NCBI GenBank assembly: GCA_023460795.1
Contig: JAEWPC010000058.1
Location: 62,001 to 126,000, forward strand
Reading direction: 5' to 3'
DNA: 64,000 nt
Origin: Bacillota bacterium
GTDB taxonomy: Bacteria > Bacillota > Bacilli > Paenibacillales > Paenibacillaceae
This document shows positions 25,967-34,449 of the stretch, piece after piece. Numbering within the stretch: position 1 is the stretch's first letter; each line of letters opens with the position of its first letter. A model generated the notes under the pieces. That model searched no databases. It was not told where the DNA came from and saw nothing but the letters and a program-made list of their open reading frames with translations. The translations under genes and the position numbers were made by a program.

Positions 25967-27808
25967 CTAGTATACGTCTCTCTGATATCGCTTCTGCTGT
26001 TGCATACTAGCTACGTATTCCGCAGCTTGCTCCGAGCTCATGTTGCCTTCCTTCTCGATAATCGAGAGGAGCGCGCGATGGACGTCGTGAGCCATCTTCT
26101 TCTCGTCGCCGCACACGTACACGTATGCGCCTTCTTGCAGCCAACGGAACAATTCGCCGCTCTTCTCCAGCATGCGATGCTGCACGTAGACTTTCTGGTC
26201 GGTATCGCGGGAGAACGCGACATCCATCTTCGTAAGCGCGCCGTCTTTCAGCCAGCGTTGCCATTCGATCTGATACAGGAAGTCCGTCGAGAAGTGCTGA
26301 TCTCCATAGAATAACCAAGATTTGCCGCTCGCGCCCGTCTCTTCGCGATCCGCGATGAACGAACGGAATGGCGCCACGCCCGTGCCCGGTCCGATCATGA
26401 TGATCGGCGCGTCCGGATTCTCGGGGAGCTTGAAGCTCGTATTCTGCTGAATGAACACCGGCAGCTTGTCGCCGCTCTCCGCGCGTTCCGCGAGATGGAC
26501 GGAAGCGACGCCTTTGCGCGCTCTGCCGTGTGCCTCGTAGCGAACCGCACGAACGGTTACGTGCACTTCGTCCGGATTCGCTCTTGGACTGCTGGAGATC
26601 GAGTACAGCCGAGGCGGAATTTTGCGCAGCAGCGTCACGAACGGTTCCGCCGGGATGCCCTTCAAGTTGAAGTCTTGCACCAAGTCGAGCAGATCGCGGC
26701 CGTTCATATATTCCTTCAGTTCTTGCTCGCCGCCGGGAGCCAGCAGGTCGCAAAGATCCGCGTTAGACGTAAGCGCCTCGATGGCCGTCAAGAGCGGCTT
26801 CGTGAGCGTCGTAATTTCGTAATGATTCAGCAGCGCGTCGCGCAAGCCGCGCTCTTCGCCGCTCTTGCTAACGGTAACGAGTTCGTCCGCCCGCCAGTCC
26901 ATAGCCGCGATCAACTGATCGACGAGCTCCGGATCGTTCTGCGGAATGACGCCCAGGCTATCTCCCGGCTCGTATTGCAGATTGGAGCCTTCAAGAGAGA
27001 TTTCGACGTGACGAGTCTCGCGATCCGATCCGCGTCCGTTCAAATTCAAGTTCTCCAGAATTTCCGCTTGGTACGGGTTGCTCCGCGAATATTCGGATTC
27101 TGCAGCCGCAGCGCTTACAGCCGGAGCTGCCGCACCCGCCGTCGCTACGCTTGCGCCTGCCGAAGCAGTGTCGCGCAACGCGCCGGATACCTGCGAGATC
27201 CATTCCGTCGCGGCTTCGTCGAAATCAACGTCGCAATCGACGCGAGGAACGAGTCGCTTGCCGCCGAGCTCTTCGAGCTTTTTGTCGAAATCTTTGCCCG
27301 TCTGGCAGAAGAATTCGTAGGACGTATCGCCGAGCGCCAACACGGAGAACCGAAGATCTTCCAATTGCGGCGCGCGCTTGCTATGAAGAAACTCGTAGAA
27401 GGCGAGCGCGTTATCCGGCGGTTCCCCTTCCCCGTGCGTACTGACGACGATGAATAGATCTTGGACTTTCTTGAGTCCGTTCACTTTAAAGTCGCTCATG
27501 GATGAAAGCGTCGTTGTAATGCCTTGATCCTTCAATTGCTTGGACAGCTTGGTCGCCAACTTATGACTGTTCCCGGTTTGGGAACCGTACAGCACGGTCG
27601 CCTCTCTCGCGACCGCAGGAGCAGCAGCCGTCGCCGGCTGGCTAACCGCGGCACCAGCCGGGATAGCGCCTGCGGAAGCCGATCCGCTGATCGCGGTCAA
27701 GTATCCGCTAAGCCAAATTCTTTGCGTATCCGTCAAGGATGGCAGCAGGCGGTTCAGCAGCTCTGCTTGCTCTTGGTTAAACGGACTGTTCGTCGATTGC
27801 AATTCCAA
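25967..27808 (-). CDS. cysJ: Sulfite reductase (NADPH) flavoprotein alpha subunit
   Basis: A 613-residue diflavin reductase: flavodoxin domain (FMN loop YGSQTGNS, near 77; THGEGEPPDNA), alanine-rich linker (about 215-240), then FAD-binding (PRLYSISSSP; near 390) and NADPH-binding (MIGPGTGVAPFRSF) domains, ending in YQRDVY. It transfers electrons from NADPH to CysI. The start is a TTG (27808 or 27811) placed by a GAGGTG ribosome site; an in-frame GTG at 27823 overlaps that site. The Ala/Gly/Val-rich linkers (also residues about 48-70) are somewhat expanded. Confidence 0.95.
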   Translation of the reverse strand: MELQSTNSPFNQEQAELLNRLLPSLTDTQRIWLSGYLTAISGSASAGAIPAGAAVSQPATAAAPAVAREATVLYGSQTGNSHKLATKLSKQLKDQGITTTLSSMSDFKVNGLKKVQDLFIVVSTHGEGEPPDNALAFYEFLHSKRAPQLEDLRFSVLALGDTSYEFFCQTGKDFDKKLEELGGKRLVPRVDCDVDFDEAATEWISQVSGALRDTASAGASVATAGAAAPAVSAAAAESEYSRSNPYQAEILENLNLNGRGSDRETRHVEISLEGSNLQYEPGDSLGVIPQNDPELVDQLIAAMDWRADELVTVSKSGEERGLRDALLNHYEITTLTKPLLTAIEALTSNADLCDLLAPGGEQELKEYMNGRDLLDLVQDFNLKGIPAEPFVTLLRKIPPRLYSISSSPRANPDEVHVTVRAVRYEAHGRARKGVASVHLAERAESGDKLPVFIQQNTSFKLPENPDAPIIMIGPGTGVAPFRSFIADREETGASGKSWLFYGDQHFSTDFLYQIEWQRWLKDGALTKMDVAFSRDTDQKVYVQHRMLEKSGELFRWLQEGAYVYVCGDEKKMAHDVHRALLSIIEKEGNMSSEQAAEYVASMQQQKRYQRDVY

Positions 27809-27955
27809 CAAAATGCACCTCACGCAGCGTAAAATCCTCGTATTTTGTAAACTTCTCTACATTTCAAGCTAACATAGTGCCCTAACAGGGTCAATTAGAT
27901 TGATTTTATAGGTTCTATCAGTTCAGGTTATGTCATTTGGTTTACATAATTATTA

Positions 27956-28771
27956 TTACTTATTAACCACTCGAAGATGGAAGCTCTCGAAACCGTATTT
28001 GCGGAAAATGTCCATCGCTTCCTCGGACCGTAAATAATCAAAGACCTCGTCCGCTTCTTCCCTATGCTTCGTCGCTCTTACGACCCCGATCGGATAGACG
28101 ATCGGCTTGTACGCTCCAGGGTCTACGGCGAACGCGATATCGACTTTATTCGAGGCGAGCGCATCCGTCCGATAGACGAACCCCGCCTCCACGTTGCCCG
28201 TCTCCACGTACTGCAGCACTTGGCGGACGTCTTTGGCTTGCACGGTTTTCGTGCGAAGCGAATCCCACAACCCGGCGCCGGTTAAGGCTTCCACCGCGTA
28301 GCTGCCGGCCGGCACGCTCTCCGGAATGCCGATCGCAAGCTTGACGACGTCTGGCAAAGTCAAATCCTCCAGTCGGGTTATCGTCCCTTCATTGTCCTTA
28401 GGAACGACGACCACGAGCGAATTCAAGAGCAAATTCGCATGCTTGTCCGCTGCGATCAGCTGCTTCTCGACGAGCTCGTCCATGTTGGATTCGGATGCGG
28501 ATAGGAAGAGGTCGATCGGCGCCCCCTGCTCGACCTGCTTCTGAAGCGCGCCGGATGCGGCGAAGTTAAAGCGTAGCCGAATCGAGTCGTGCGAGCTTTC
28601 ATACCGCTCTTGGACCTCCGTCAACGCATCGGTCAAGCTGGCCGCCGCCGAGATCGTAAGGATGACGTTCCTCTCGTCGTCTGACCCGTTATTCCCGCAC
28701 CCGGTCGCAATACCGGCCGCCAACGCGGCGATGCCAACGATCGAGATCGCTTTTCTACATAAGCTTGTCAC
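27956..28771 (-). CDS. modA: Molybdate ABC transporter substrate-binding lipoprotein
   Basis: A 271-residue ModA-type protein: lipobox ATGC near residue 25, then ISAAASLTDAL and later AASGALQKQVEQGAPIDLFLSASE, the oxyanion-binding loops of the family. The start is taken as GTG at 28771, where GGGGAG lies 10 bp upstream; an ATG at 28801 has no site. ModB/ModC permease and ATPase genes are not adjacent. It is divergent from an HTH-PBP regulator with the same ligand family (see 28896). Confidence 0.9.
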   Translation of the reverse strand: MTSLCRKAISIVGIAALAAGIATGCGNNGSDDERNVILTISAAASLTDALTEVQERYESSHDSIRLRFNFAASGALQKQVEQGAPIDLFLSASESNMDELVEKQLIAADKHANLLLNSLVVVVPKDNEGTITRLEDLTLPDVVKLAIGIPESVPAGSYAVEALTGAGLWDSLRTKTVQAKDVRQVLQYVETGNVEAGFVYRTDALASNKVDIAFAVDPGAYKPIVYPIGVVRATKHREEADEVFDYLRSEEAMDIFRKYGFESFHLRVVNK

Positions 28772-28895
28772 GTTCCCACAACTCCCCTTGAAGCATTCCA
28801 TCCCCTACTATCACATTTATCCGTACCTCGCGCAACCCGATCGAGCCCTTATGTTACAATAGAACAAATGACTACGTTGTTCGAGGAGCATGCGA

Positions 28896-29831
28896 ATGTC
28901 CGGCGATATGTCCTACACGACCGAAGAGATTGCCAAGCTGCTGAAAATATCGAAATTAACCGTATACGATCTGATCAAGAAGGGAGAGCTTCCCTCATAT
29001 CGCGTCGGCAAGCAGATGCGAGTAGATGCCAGCGACTTGGAAGCGTACAAGCAGCGTTCGCGAGGTTTCATCCAACAGGAAAGAACGATGGGAACGCCAG
29101 ATCACGCGTCTGCGGCTCAGCTCCATCCTCCCCTTGTCATAACCGGTCAGGACATCAGCCTGGACCTGCTGGCCAAGCATATCGAGAAGCAGCTGCCGGG
29201 CGTTCGGCCTCTTCGTTCCTACGTCGGCAGCCTGGATAGCTTAATCGCGATGTATCGCGGAGAAGCGGACATCGTGAGCACGCACTTGCTGGAGGGCGAT
29301 ACGGGCGAGTACAACCTTCCTTATATCCGCAAGCTGTTGGTTGGCACCTCTTACATCGTCGTGAACTTGCTCTCGCGGCAAGCAGGCTTATACGTCAGGC
29401 AAGGCAATCCGCATAAGCTCAAGGACTGGAGCGATCTTGCAAGGCCGAAGCTTAGGCTGGTCAATCGGGAACGGGGCTCCGGCGCGCGGGTTCTATTAGA
29501 CGAACAGCTTAGATTGCACGGCATTCGGCCGGAGCAATTGCTAGGATACGATACCGAAGAAACCAATCATCTAGGCGTAGCCGGCAAAGTCGCGTCCGGC
29601 GCGGCGGATGTCGGCGTAGGCATCGAGAAAGCCGCGTCGATCGTCGGCAACGTCCAATTCATTCCGCTCATCCAAGAGCGATACGACCTGGTAATGTTGA
29701 AGCGGCCCGACAATCAGGCTTGGATAGAGGCCGTACTGCGGATCCTTCGATCGGAAGCCTGGCGGACAGAGCTGCAAGGCATTGCCGGTTACGACGCTTC
29801 GCGAACGGGACAGATATGGCTGGAAACATAG
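28896..29831 (+). CDS. Excisionase-type HTH regulator fused to a ModA-like ligand-binding domain
   Basis: A 311-residue one-component sensor: an AlpA/excisionase-like helix-turn-helix (about 5-50; TTEEIAKLLKISKLTVYDLIKKGELPSYRVG) and a C-terminal periplasmic-binding-protein-type domain (about 75-300; COG1910-like) that keeps ligand-loop features (GSLDSLIAMYRGEADIVSTHLLEGD; NRERGSGARVLLDEQL; VAGKVASGAADVGVG). Such proteins sense molybdate or a related ligand in the cytoplasm. It is transcribed away from modA, with its promoter in the same 124-bp gap, so it likely represses or activates modA. GAGGAG lies 7 bp before the chosen ATG. Confidence 0.85.
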   Translation: MSGDMSYTTEEIAKLLKISKLTVYDLIKKGELPSYRVGKQMRVDASDLEAYKQRSRGFIQQERTMGTPDHASAAQLHPPLVITGQDISLDLLAKHIEKQLPGVRPLRSYVGSLDSLIAMYRGEADIVSTHLLEGDTGEYNLPYIRKLLVGTSYIVVNLLSRQAGLYVRQGNPHKLKDWSDLARPKLRLVNRERGSGARVLLDEQLRLHGIRPEQLLGYDTEETNHLGVAGKVASGAADVGVGIEKAASIVGNVQFIPLIQERYDLVMLKRPDNQAWIEAVLRILRSEAWRTELQGIAGYDASRTGQIWLET

Positions 29832-29859
29832 AAAGCGCAGCTCTCCCGTCTACCGGGCA

Positions 29860-30120
29860 CTACGTTTTCGTTCTACGCAGGCGAGTATATATCCAGACGA
29901 TCGTCGCCACTACGTAGATCGGCACGACGACGACGATCAGCGTCGCGACATTCGCGAGATCCTCCCACCCCGTGTCTGGGCCGCGTCGCAGTACCTCGTA
30001 GAAGTACAACCCATCGGCGATCGCGTAGAGCGCGAACGAAATCCACCTTTTGCTCCATAACGCACCGACAGTGACCGCAATCATGACGATATCTACGATG
30101 ATAAACCCGACTTGATTCAT
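29860..30120 (-). CDS. Small three-helix membrane protein, unknown
   Basis: 86 residues with two or three hydrophobic segments (about 5-24, 27-43 and 55-78) and a basic C-terminus (RLRRTKT). The ATG at 30120 has GGAGAG 4 bp upstream; longer frames lack a site. It faces xerS head to head (60-bp gap). The family was not recognised. It could be a small toxin-like or stress protein, but nothing supports this. Confidence 0.55.
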   Translation of the reverse strand: MNQVGFIIVDIVMIAVTVGALWSKRWISFALYAIADGLYFYEVLRRGPDTGWEDLANVATLIVVVVPIYVVATIVWIYTRLRRTKT

Positions 30121-30180
30121 AGGGCTCTCCTCTCTTGATTCATAACGAGCGTCCTCGTACATTGATAGTGAGGTGACACG

Positions 30181-31269
30181 ATGAACCTGCAAAAAAAACG
30201 CGATCGCGAAGAGCTAGATAAGCACATTCCGCTGCTTCCTTGGTACGTCGAGAAGTTCATGAATTATAAGCTGCCCGATCTGTCTCCGTCTTCCTTGCTC
30301 GAATACTCGAGAGATTACGAGAAGTTCTTCTCCTGGCTCATGGCGGAAGGCTTAACGTCCGCGGATCGCATGAGCGCTATTCCGATCGAAGATCTCGAGA
30401 AGCTGCACATGGACAGCATCGATAACTACCGTATGTTCCTCGCCACGAAGCGGGACCAGGCGAATACGCGGACGACGATCTCGAGGAAGCTGTCGTCTCT
30501 CCGTTCCTTGTTCCACTACTTAAGCCAAATCGCCGAAGACGAGAACTTCTATCCGCTGCTGAAACGCAACGTCATGGCCAAAGTGTCGGTCAAACGCACG
30601 CAGAAACCGAAGGATACGGCGGCTAAGCTAGAAGGCAAGCTGCTGCAGGAGCAAGAAATCATCGAATTCATTAACTACATTAATCATGATTATGCCCATG
30701 ACGTCGCTTCGAATAAACAAGCGATATACGCGCACGAGCTGAACCATGTTCGCGACTGCTGCATCGTAAGCCTTATTCTGAACAGCGGACTGCGCGTCTC
30801 CGAGCTCGTGAATCTGAACGTCGAAGACGTCGACTTCAAGAAGCGGCTCGTATACGTCTTCCGCAAAGGGAAGAACGACGATACGTTCAAGACGCCCGTC
30901 TACTTCCGCACCGACGCGATCGCCGATCTGGAGCTGTATATGAAGGAACGCGAGACGCGTTACAAAGCGCCGAAGCGGGAGAAAGCGCTGTTCCTCGCCC
31001 TGGCGAACGGGAAGAAGGAAGGCTCCCGCATGACGAAGCGCGCCATTCAAGAGATGGTGATGAAGTACGCGAAGCGATTCGGCAAGCCGTACTTGTCGGT
31101 TCATAAGCTGCGCCACTCGTTCGCTACCGATTATTACTTAAGCAACGACTTGTACAAGACGCAGGAGCAGCTCGGCCATGCTTCGCCGGAGACGACGCAA
31201 ATCTACGCTCATCTGACGGACAAGACGATGGCGGAAGCGATCGACAGACGGCAAGGAGACGCCCAATAG
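30181..31269 (+). CDS. xerS: Tyrosine recombinase XerS
   Basis: A 362-residue integrase-family recombinase. The N-terminal core-binding domain (1-140) and the C-terminal catalytic domain hold Arg205 (NSGLRVSEL), the beta-hairpin Lys230 (RKGKN), His308-x-x-Arg311 (HKLRH), His333 (LGHAS) and the nucleophile Tyr342 (TQIYAH). It resembles XerS, the single recombinase that resolves chromosome dimers in streptococci and is also present as a second recombinase in Bacilli; here its role may be shared with XerC/D elsewhere. No att-like repeats or integrase-linked mobile genes surround it. Confidence 0.9.
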   Translation: MNLQKKRDREELDKHIPLLPWYVEKFMNYKLPDLSPSSLLEYSRDYEKFFSWLMAEGLTSADRMSAIPIEDLEKLHMDSIDNYRMFLATKRDQANTRTTISRKLSSLRSLFHYLSQIAEDENFYPLLKRNVMAKVSVKRTQKPKDTAAKLEGKLLQEQEIIEFINYINHDYAHDVASNKQAIYAHELNHVRDCCIVSLILNSGLRVSELVNLNVEDVDFKKRLVYVFRKGKNDDTFKTPVYFRTDAIADLELYMKERETRYKAPKREKALFLALANGKKEGSRMTKRAIQEMVMKYAKRFGKPYLSVHKLRHSFATDYYLSNDLYKTQEQLGHASPETTQIYAHLTDKTMAEAIDRRQGDAQ

Positions 31270-31284
31270 TCGCCTTATACAACA

Positions 31285-31310
31285 AAAACCACTCGCGAGA
31301 GTGGTTTTAT
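31285..31310 (+). terminator. Rho-independent terminator after xerS
   Basis: Ten-base-pair stem AAAACCACTC/GAGTGGTTTT (31285-31294, 31299-31307) with a GCGA loop, 15 bp after the stop. The A-run makes it bidirectional. Confidence 0.8.
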
Positions 31311-31568
31311 TCATTGCGCGAGCGCGGCTGCCTCTTCCCTGCGCTTCAGAATGGCGTTCACCCATTCTTTGCCGGTGCGGCGCTCCTGCTTGGCGATATG
31401 GAAGTATTCCGCATAGTCCGCCGCCATCGGATAACCGCTGATCAATCCGATGACCGGCCGATATTCCTCGAGGATGTCGCGCGCGGCCGCGGCCGTATAG
31501 CCGTATAGCTGCTGCAGCTGATCGACGATCGCCTTGTCGTACGCGTTAAGCTTAGGACGACCCGCCAT
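31311..31568 (-). CDS. Small partner protein of the DUF3990 gene (possible antitoxin)
   Basis: 85 residues, mostly helical and charged, from the ATG at 31568 (GAAGGTGG site 8 bp upstream). The central part DILEEYRPVIGLISGYPMAADYAEYFHIAKQ lies in the position where DUF3990 proteins usually have a DUF3791 partner, but the sequence does not match that family in an obvious way. The gene overlaps the upstream DUF3990 gene by 17 bp, so the pair is translationally coupled. An antitoxin role is inference. Confidence 0.6.
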   Translation of the reverse strand: MAGRPKLNAYDKAIVDQLQQLYGYTAAAARDILEEYRPVIGLISGYPMAADYAEYFHIAKQERRTGKEWVNAILKRREEAAALAQ

Positions 31569-32169
31569 AATATCGCCACCTTCTTCCCTGATAGACTTCG
31601 TATCCGGATAATTGCAGCAACGGTGCCAGCGACTCCGTGCAGAACGTAATCTGGTTGCCGAGCTTGAGCGAGTCCAATCTTCGGTTCGCATGGTTTCGCG
31701 TAATTTTGTCCAGAAACCAGTCGGCGTCTTTCTTTAATTTTACTCCACTTGCCACGATTTTACCAGTATCCGCATCCGCCATCGGCCCCATCACGATGTC
31801 CGCGTGCTCCTTGCACGGATCGGGCGCTCCTGGCGACACCGTACGGTGTTCATAAATATATTGCGCCCACTTCCGCGATATACCCGTGAATATCCGATAA
31901 CTAGGTTCGCGCTTCAGCAGCTCGGGCGATATGGCGATTTCAAGCACGCACGGATTGCCGGCGTTGAGCTTGTCCTGCATCGCTTTGGCCCATATTCTCG
32001 CCTGCTCGATCGAGATCGTCGTGTAGAGGCCTTGGCCGAAGTCGCGATTCGGCTTCCAGAAGCTCGAGTTGAGCAGCTGCGCCTTGAAGCCGTCCAGGAA
32101 GACGTCCAACGTTCCGTGATACACCTTAGCAGGAAAAACGACTTCGATCGAAATGACCGGCACCCCCAT
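31552..32169 (-). CDS. DUF3990-domain protein, ADP-ribosyltransferase-like toxin candidate
   Basis: A 205-residue protein with the DUF3990 pattern: KVYHGTLDVFLDGFKAQLL at the start, and RDFGQGLYTTISIEQARIWAKAM (about 42-64), followed by VLEIAISPELL. The YHGT and FGxGxYxT pieces are reminiscent of ADP-ribosyltransferase folds with an H/Y-G and GlyTyr-type NAD-binding strand, and some members act as toxins. The C-terminal third ends TESLAPLLQLSGYEVYQG. It is followed by an overlapping small gene, as in type II toxin-antitoxin pairs. Toxicity is not shown. Confidence 0.7.
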   Translation of the reverse strand: MGVPVISIEVVFPAKVYHGTLDVFLDGFKAQLLNSSFWKPNRDFGQGLYTTISIEQARIWAKAMQDKLNAGNPCVLEIAISPELLKREPSYRIFTGISRKWAQYIYEHRTVSPGAPDPCKEHADIVMGPMADADTGKIVASGVKLKKDADWFLDKITRNHANRRLDSLKLGNQITFCTESLAPLLQLSGYEVYQGRRWRYYGGSS

Positions 32170-32430
32170 GCGATGCGACTAGACTCGCGAAACGACGAAC
32201 ATGATGTTCCTATTATAACGGCATTGATAGATTTTTCCACTATTGGGTTGACATAATATTATTAAAGTAAACTTATAGTGAAGTGATAATTAATGGGGTA
32301 AAATAAAATGACGATTATTAAGCACTGATGCTTTGGGTTTTCCTTGTGGCTTTACTGTATAGACAATGGCCCTGCTCAATATCGAGCGGGACATTGTCTA
32401 TGGTTAGCGAAGAGTTTACCCTACGACTGC
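32170..32430. other. Intergenic region with a promoter-like element and a long hairpin
   Basis: TTGACA at 32248-32253 is followed by AT-rich sequence and possible -10 words (CTTATA/TATAGT, 32272-32279). Downstream lie a GGGG-led micro-ORF (ATG at 32309, MTIIKH) and a second overlapping frame (ATG 32328). At 32359-32401 is a 43-base hairpin (10-bp arms ATAGACAATG/CATTGTCTAT, then CCC/GGG and GCTC/GAGC around a 6-base loop) without a T-run. It points at the 3' end of the ATPase gene. Function unknown. Confidence 0.4.
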
Positions 32431-34110
32431 TCACGGCTGAATATAATTCAAATATTTCATTCGGTTTAGGACAGCTAGCACTTCATTCAATCTTGGTAGT
32501 TCAAGCCACCTCTCGAAACCGGGGAAATAGGAAGAAAATACAATATCCACTCCTTCTCTCTCCATATCTTCGAGAGCTTTTTTGATCTTTTCATGAAGAA
32601 CGAGGAGGCGGTCCTGATTGCTAACAGCGATTTTCCGAATCATAAAGGCAATCGCTGCAAGCTGGGCTTGCGAGGTGACGTTATAAAGACCTCTGATATC
32701 GATATGTTCATCGCCCATTATCATGTATCCCATGTCTGAAACGATCAACTTTTCTATGCCGCTGCCCTGCGGATAGCTCGAAAAACGATCGACGGTTATT
32801 TTTCTTTCTATTTCCCATTTTGTATGGGGAATGCGTTCGCGCGGTTTGTCGTGTTCACATAATTTTTTCGCTTCCAGGGTTACGTTTTGTGGTACAAAAT
32901 TGTCCATCAGGATGATTTGATCGGCGACGGATAAAAATTCACCGCTGCCTCCAATCACAAGAACGGAAGATACGCCAACAGCTTCATAGAGCTCCCTGAC
33001 GCGTTCCGTAAAAGGCGTGATCGGTTCACGTTTAATTAAAGAACGCATTTTCATGTCTTGAATCATAAAGTTCGTCGCACTTCTGTCTTCATCAATAAGT
33101 AGAAGCTTGCACCCGTAGTTGATGGCTTCCATTATATTTGCGGCTTGAGATGTGGAACCTGAGGCGTAGTTAGTCGAGAATCGTTCAGCCGTGCCATTAG
33201 GTATCCATTTGATAAATGGCGTAATATTAATATTTTTTATGGATCGGCCTTCCTCTGCGGATATTTCCATGGCACGTTGATCTGTAATCACAAATTCCCG
33301 TCCGTCGCCCATGCAGTGATTGTAGATACATGAATTTAGTGCGTCCAGCAAGGTGCTTTTACCCGAATAGCCACCCCCGGTGATGACCGTCACGCCTTGT
33401 TTGATTCCCATTCCTCGCAAACCGCAAATTTCAATTTCAACATCTTCGGGAGATGTAAATGGCAAGGCACCCTCCAGCGGCCCGCTGTCGTCTTTATTTC
33501 TTGGCAAAATGCTGCCATTCGCGATAAACGCACAATAATCGCTTGATTTCAACCATTCGCGAATGCTGTTTTGTTTTTCTGCCAATTCATAGGCATCATT
33601 TAGTTTGATGAGATCGAACAGGCCAATAAATTGCTCCACTTCTCTTGGAAGCATTTTGCAAAGCATGCGCATCGCTTTATCATTGTTTTTGAATGGAAGT
33701 TGAACTGTAATCATTAAGCATAGGAACCATTGTTCCGAGATGACCTCGACAAAGGATGCATTGCGCTTCAGCACTGCATTGGTCGGGCGAAAACAATAAA
33801 AAGCGCCATTTTCTTTATCCGAACGTGCACGATTATAAACCAATTCATTCAATACCTTAATATGTTCGACCCATCCTCTTAAAGCAAAATCGGACAGAAC
33901 GACCGGATCTCTGTTTTCATCTAAGCCGAGACGGTCAAAAGGTATTTTTATGGTGATGCATGGTTTATCCAGTGTGAGCTTATGAGTCCGTTCGATGTAA
34001 TAGGCAACATCATCATTCCAATAGGTGGGGTCACCCGAGCCTTCGTAAATGATACCGTAAGTTGACTGTCCGGATTGTAAGGAGCGGAAATATTGAGCGA
34101 GTCTTTTAAT
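32431..34110 (-). CDS. ABC_ATPase (PF09818) family protein, start codon uncertain
   Basis: About 560 residues. The ATPase family signature is continuous: GVTVITGGGYSGKSTLLDAL, GDGREFVITDQRAME, FSTNYASGSTSQAANIMEA, LLIDEDRSATNFMIQD, EPITPFTERVRELY and VLVIGGSGEFLSVAD. The frame stays open upstream of TTG 33852 through a coding-like N-terminal segment (DVAYYIERTHKLTLDKPC, IPFDRLGLDENRDP) to 34116, where TGA stops it. Only a non-standard start (ATT 34110, with AAAGGA upstream) or a one-base indel after the two ATGs at 34115-34120 would account for it. The family has an unknown cellular role; it is not a membrane transporter. Confidence 0.85.
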   Translation of the reverse strand: MKRLAQYFRSLQSGQSTYGIIYEGSGDPTYWNDDVAYYIERTHKLTLDKPCITIKIPFDRLGLDENRDPVVLSDFALRGWVEHIKVLNELVYNRARSDKENGAFYCFRPTNAVLKRNASFVEVISEQWFLCLMITVQLPFKNNDKAMRMLCKMLPREVEQFIGLFDLIKLNDAYELAEKQNSIREWLKSSDYCAFIANGSILPRNKDDSGPLEGALPFTSPEDVEIEICGLRGMGIKQGVTVITGGGYSGKSTLLDALNSCIYNHCMGDGREFVITDQRAMEISAEEGRSIKNINITPFIKWIPNGTAERFSTNYASGSTSQAANIMEAINYGCKLLLIDEDRSATNFMIQDMKMRSLIKREPITPFTERVRELYEAVGVSSVLVIGGSGEFLSVADQIILMDNFVPQNVTLEAKKLCEHDKPRERIPHTKWEIERKITVDRFSSYPQGSGIEKLIVSDMGYMIMGDEHIDIRGLYNVTSQAQLAAIAFMIRKIAVSNQDRLLVLHEKIKKALEDMEREGVDIVFSSYFPGFERWLELPRLNEVLAVLNRMKYLNYIQP

Positions 34111-34288
34111 AAAGCATCATCCTTTCATCATTGCGAAGCGGAGAGTAATCGGCAACGGTGCCGAAGTTGAAAATATCTCAAGAAGGAGGCCCCTTATCCT
34201 TCGGAACGAGGTAACGATGAAATGGATCGCCCTCAAATCTCCAGATATGAGCCTGCTTAAAATCCCATCCGAAGTCAATCAAGTTCAA
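34106..34288 (-). CDS. Small ORF interrupted by in-frame UGA
   Basis: From TTG at 34288 (AGGGAGGA 6 bp upstream) the frame encodes 36 residues (start NLIDFGWDFKQ, end KGPPS), stops at TGA (34178-34180) and continues in the same frame with equally coding-like residues (DIFNFGTVADYSPLR, ending ERMMLY) to TAA at 34106. The end overlaps the ATPase start region. It is either a 36-residue protein, a 60-residue gene broken by a nonsense mutation, or a read-through product. No family was recognised. Confidence 0.4.
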
Positions 34289-34313
34289 TTCCTATTCCTC
34301 CCTAAAAGAAGTT

Positions 34314-34352
34314 GGTCTAAAAAAATAACAGCCACTCGTAAGTGGCTGTTAT
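34314..34352 (-). terminator. Second intrinsic terminator of the leader region
   Basis: Twelve-base-pair perfect stem ATAACAGCCACT/AGTGGCTGTTAT (34325-34336 and 34341-34352), CGTA loop, then seven T on the minus strand. It lies upstream of the ribosome site of the small ORF, not after it. Confidence 0.85.
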
Positions 34353-34389
34353 AGACCGGCAAGAAAGCTAAACGTTCCTTCTGCTTAAA

Positions 34390-34429
34390 ATATATAAAAG
34401 CCCCGAGGGTGAATCCTACCTCAGGGCTT
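34390..34429 (-). terminator. First intrinsic terminator, part of an attenuator
   Basis: Eleven-base-pair stem (34419-34429 with 34398-34408, one G-U) around a 10-base loop, then a TTTTATATATTTT run on the minus strand. Its 5' arm can instead pair with the leader coding sequence (see the 15-codon leader). Confidence 0.85.
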
Positions 34430-34449
34430 GATGTATTCGTAAAAAACAA

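Noticed and set aside
27824..27955. S-box, T-box or CymR site before cysJ
   Set aside because: No conserved core of these elements was seen; a CCCTAACAGGG palindrome and a TTGACC are present but the promoter spacing is wrong.
30181..31269. XerS as the integrase of a mobile element
   Set aside because: No att-like direct repeats, transposase, excisionase partner or phage genes surround it, and the sequence fits the chromosomal XerS group. A dif-like site was looked for nearby and not found with confidence.
32328..32585. 85-residue plus-strand frame
   Set aside because: It extends far into the 3' end of the well-supported ATPase gene on the other strand, has no good ribosome site of its own and no domain; kept only as part of the unexplained intergenic region.
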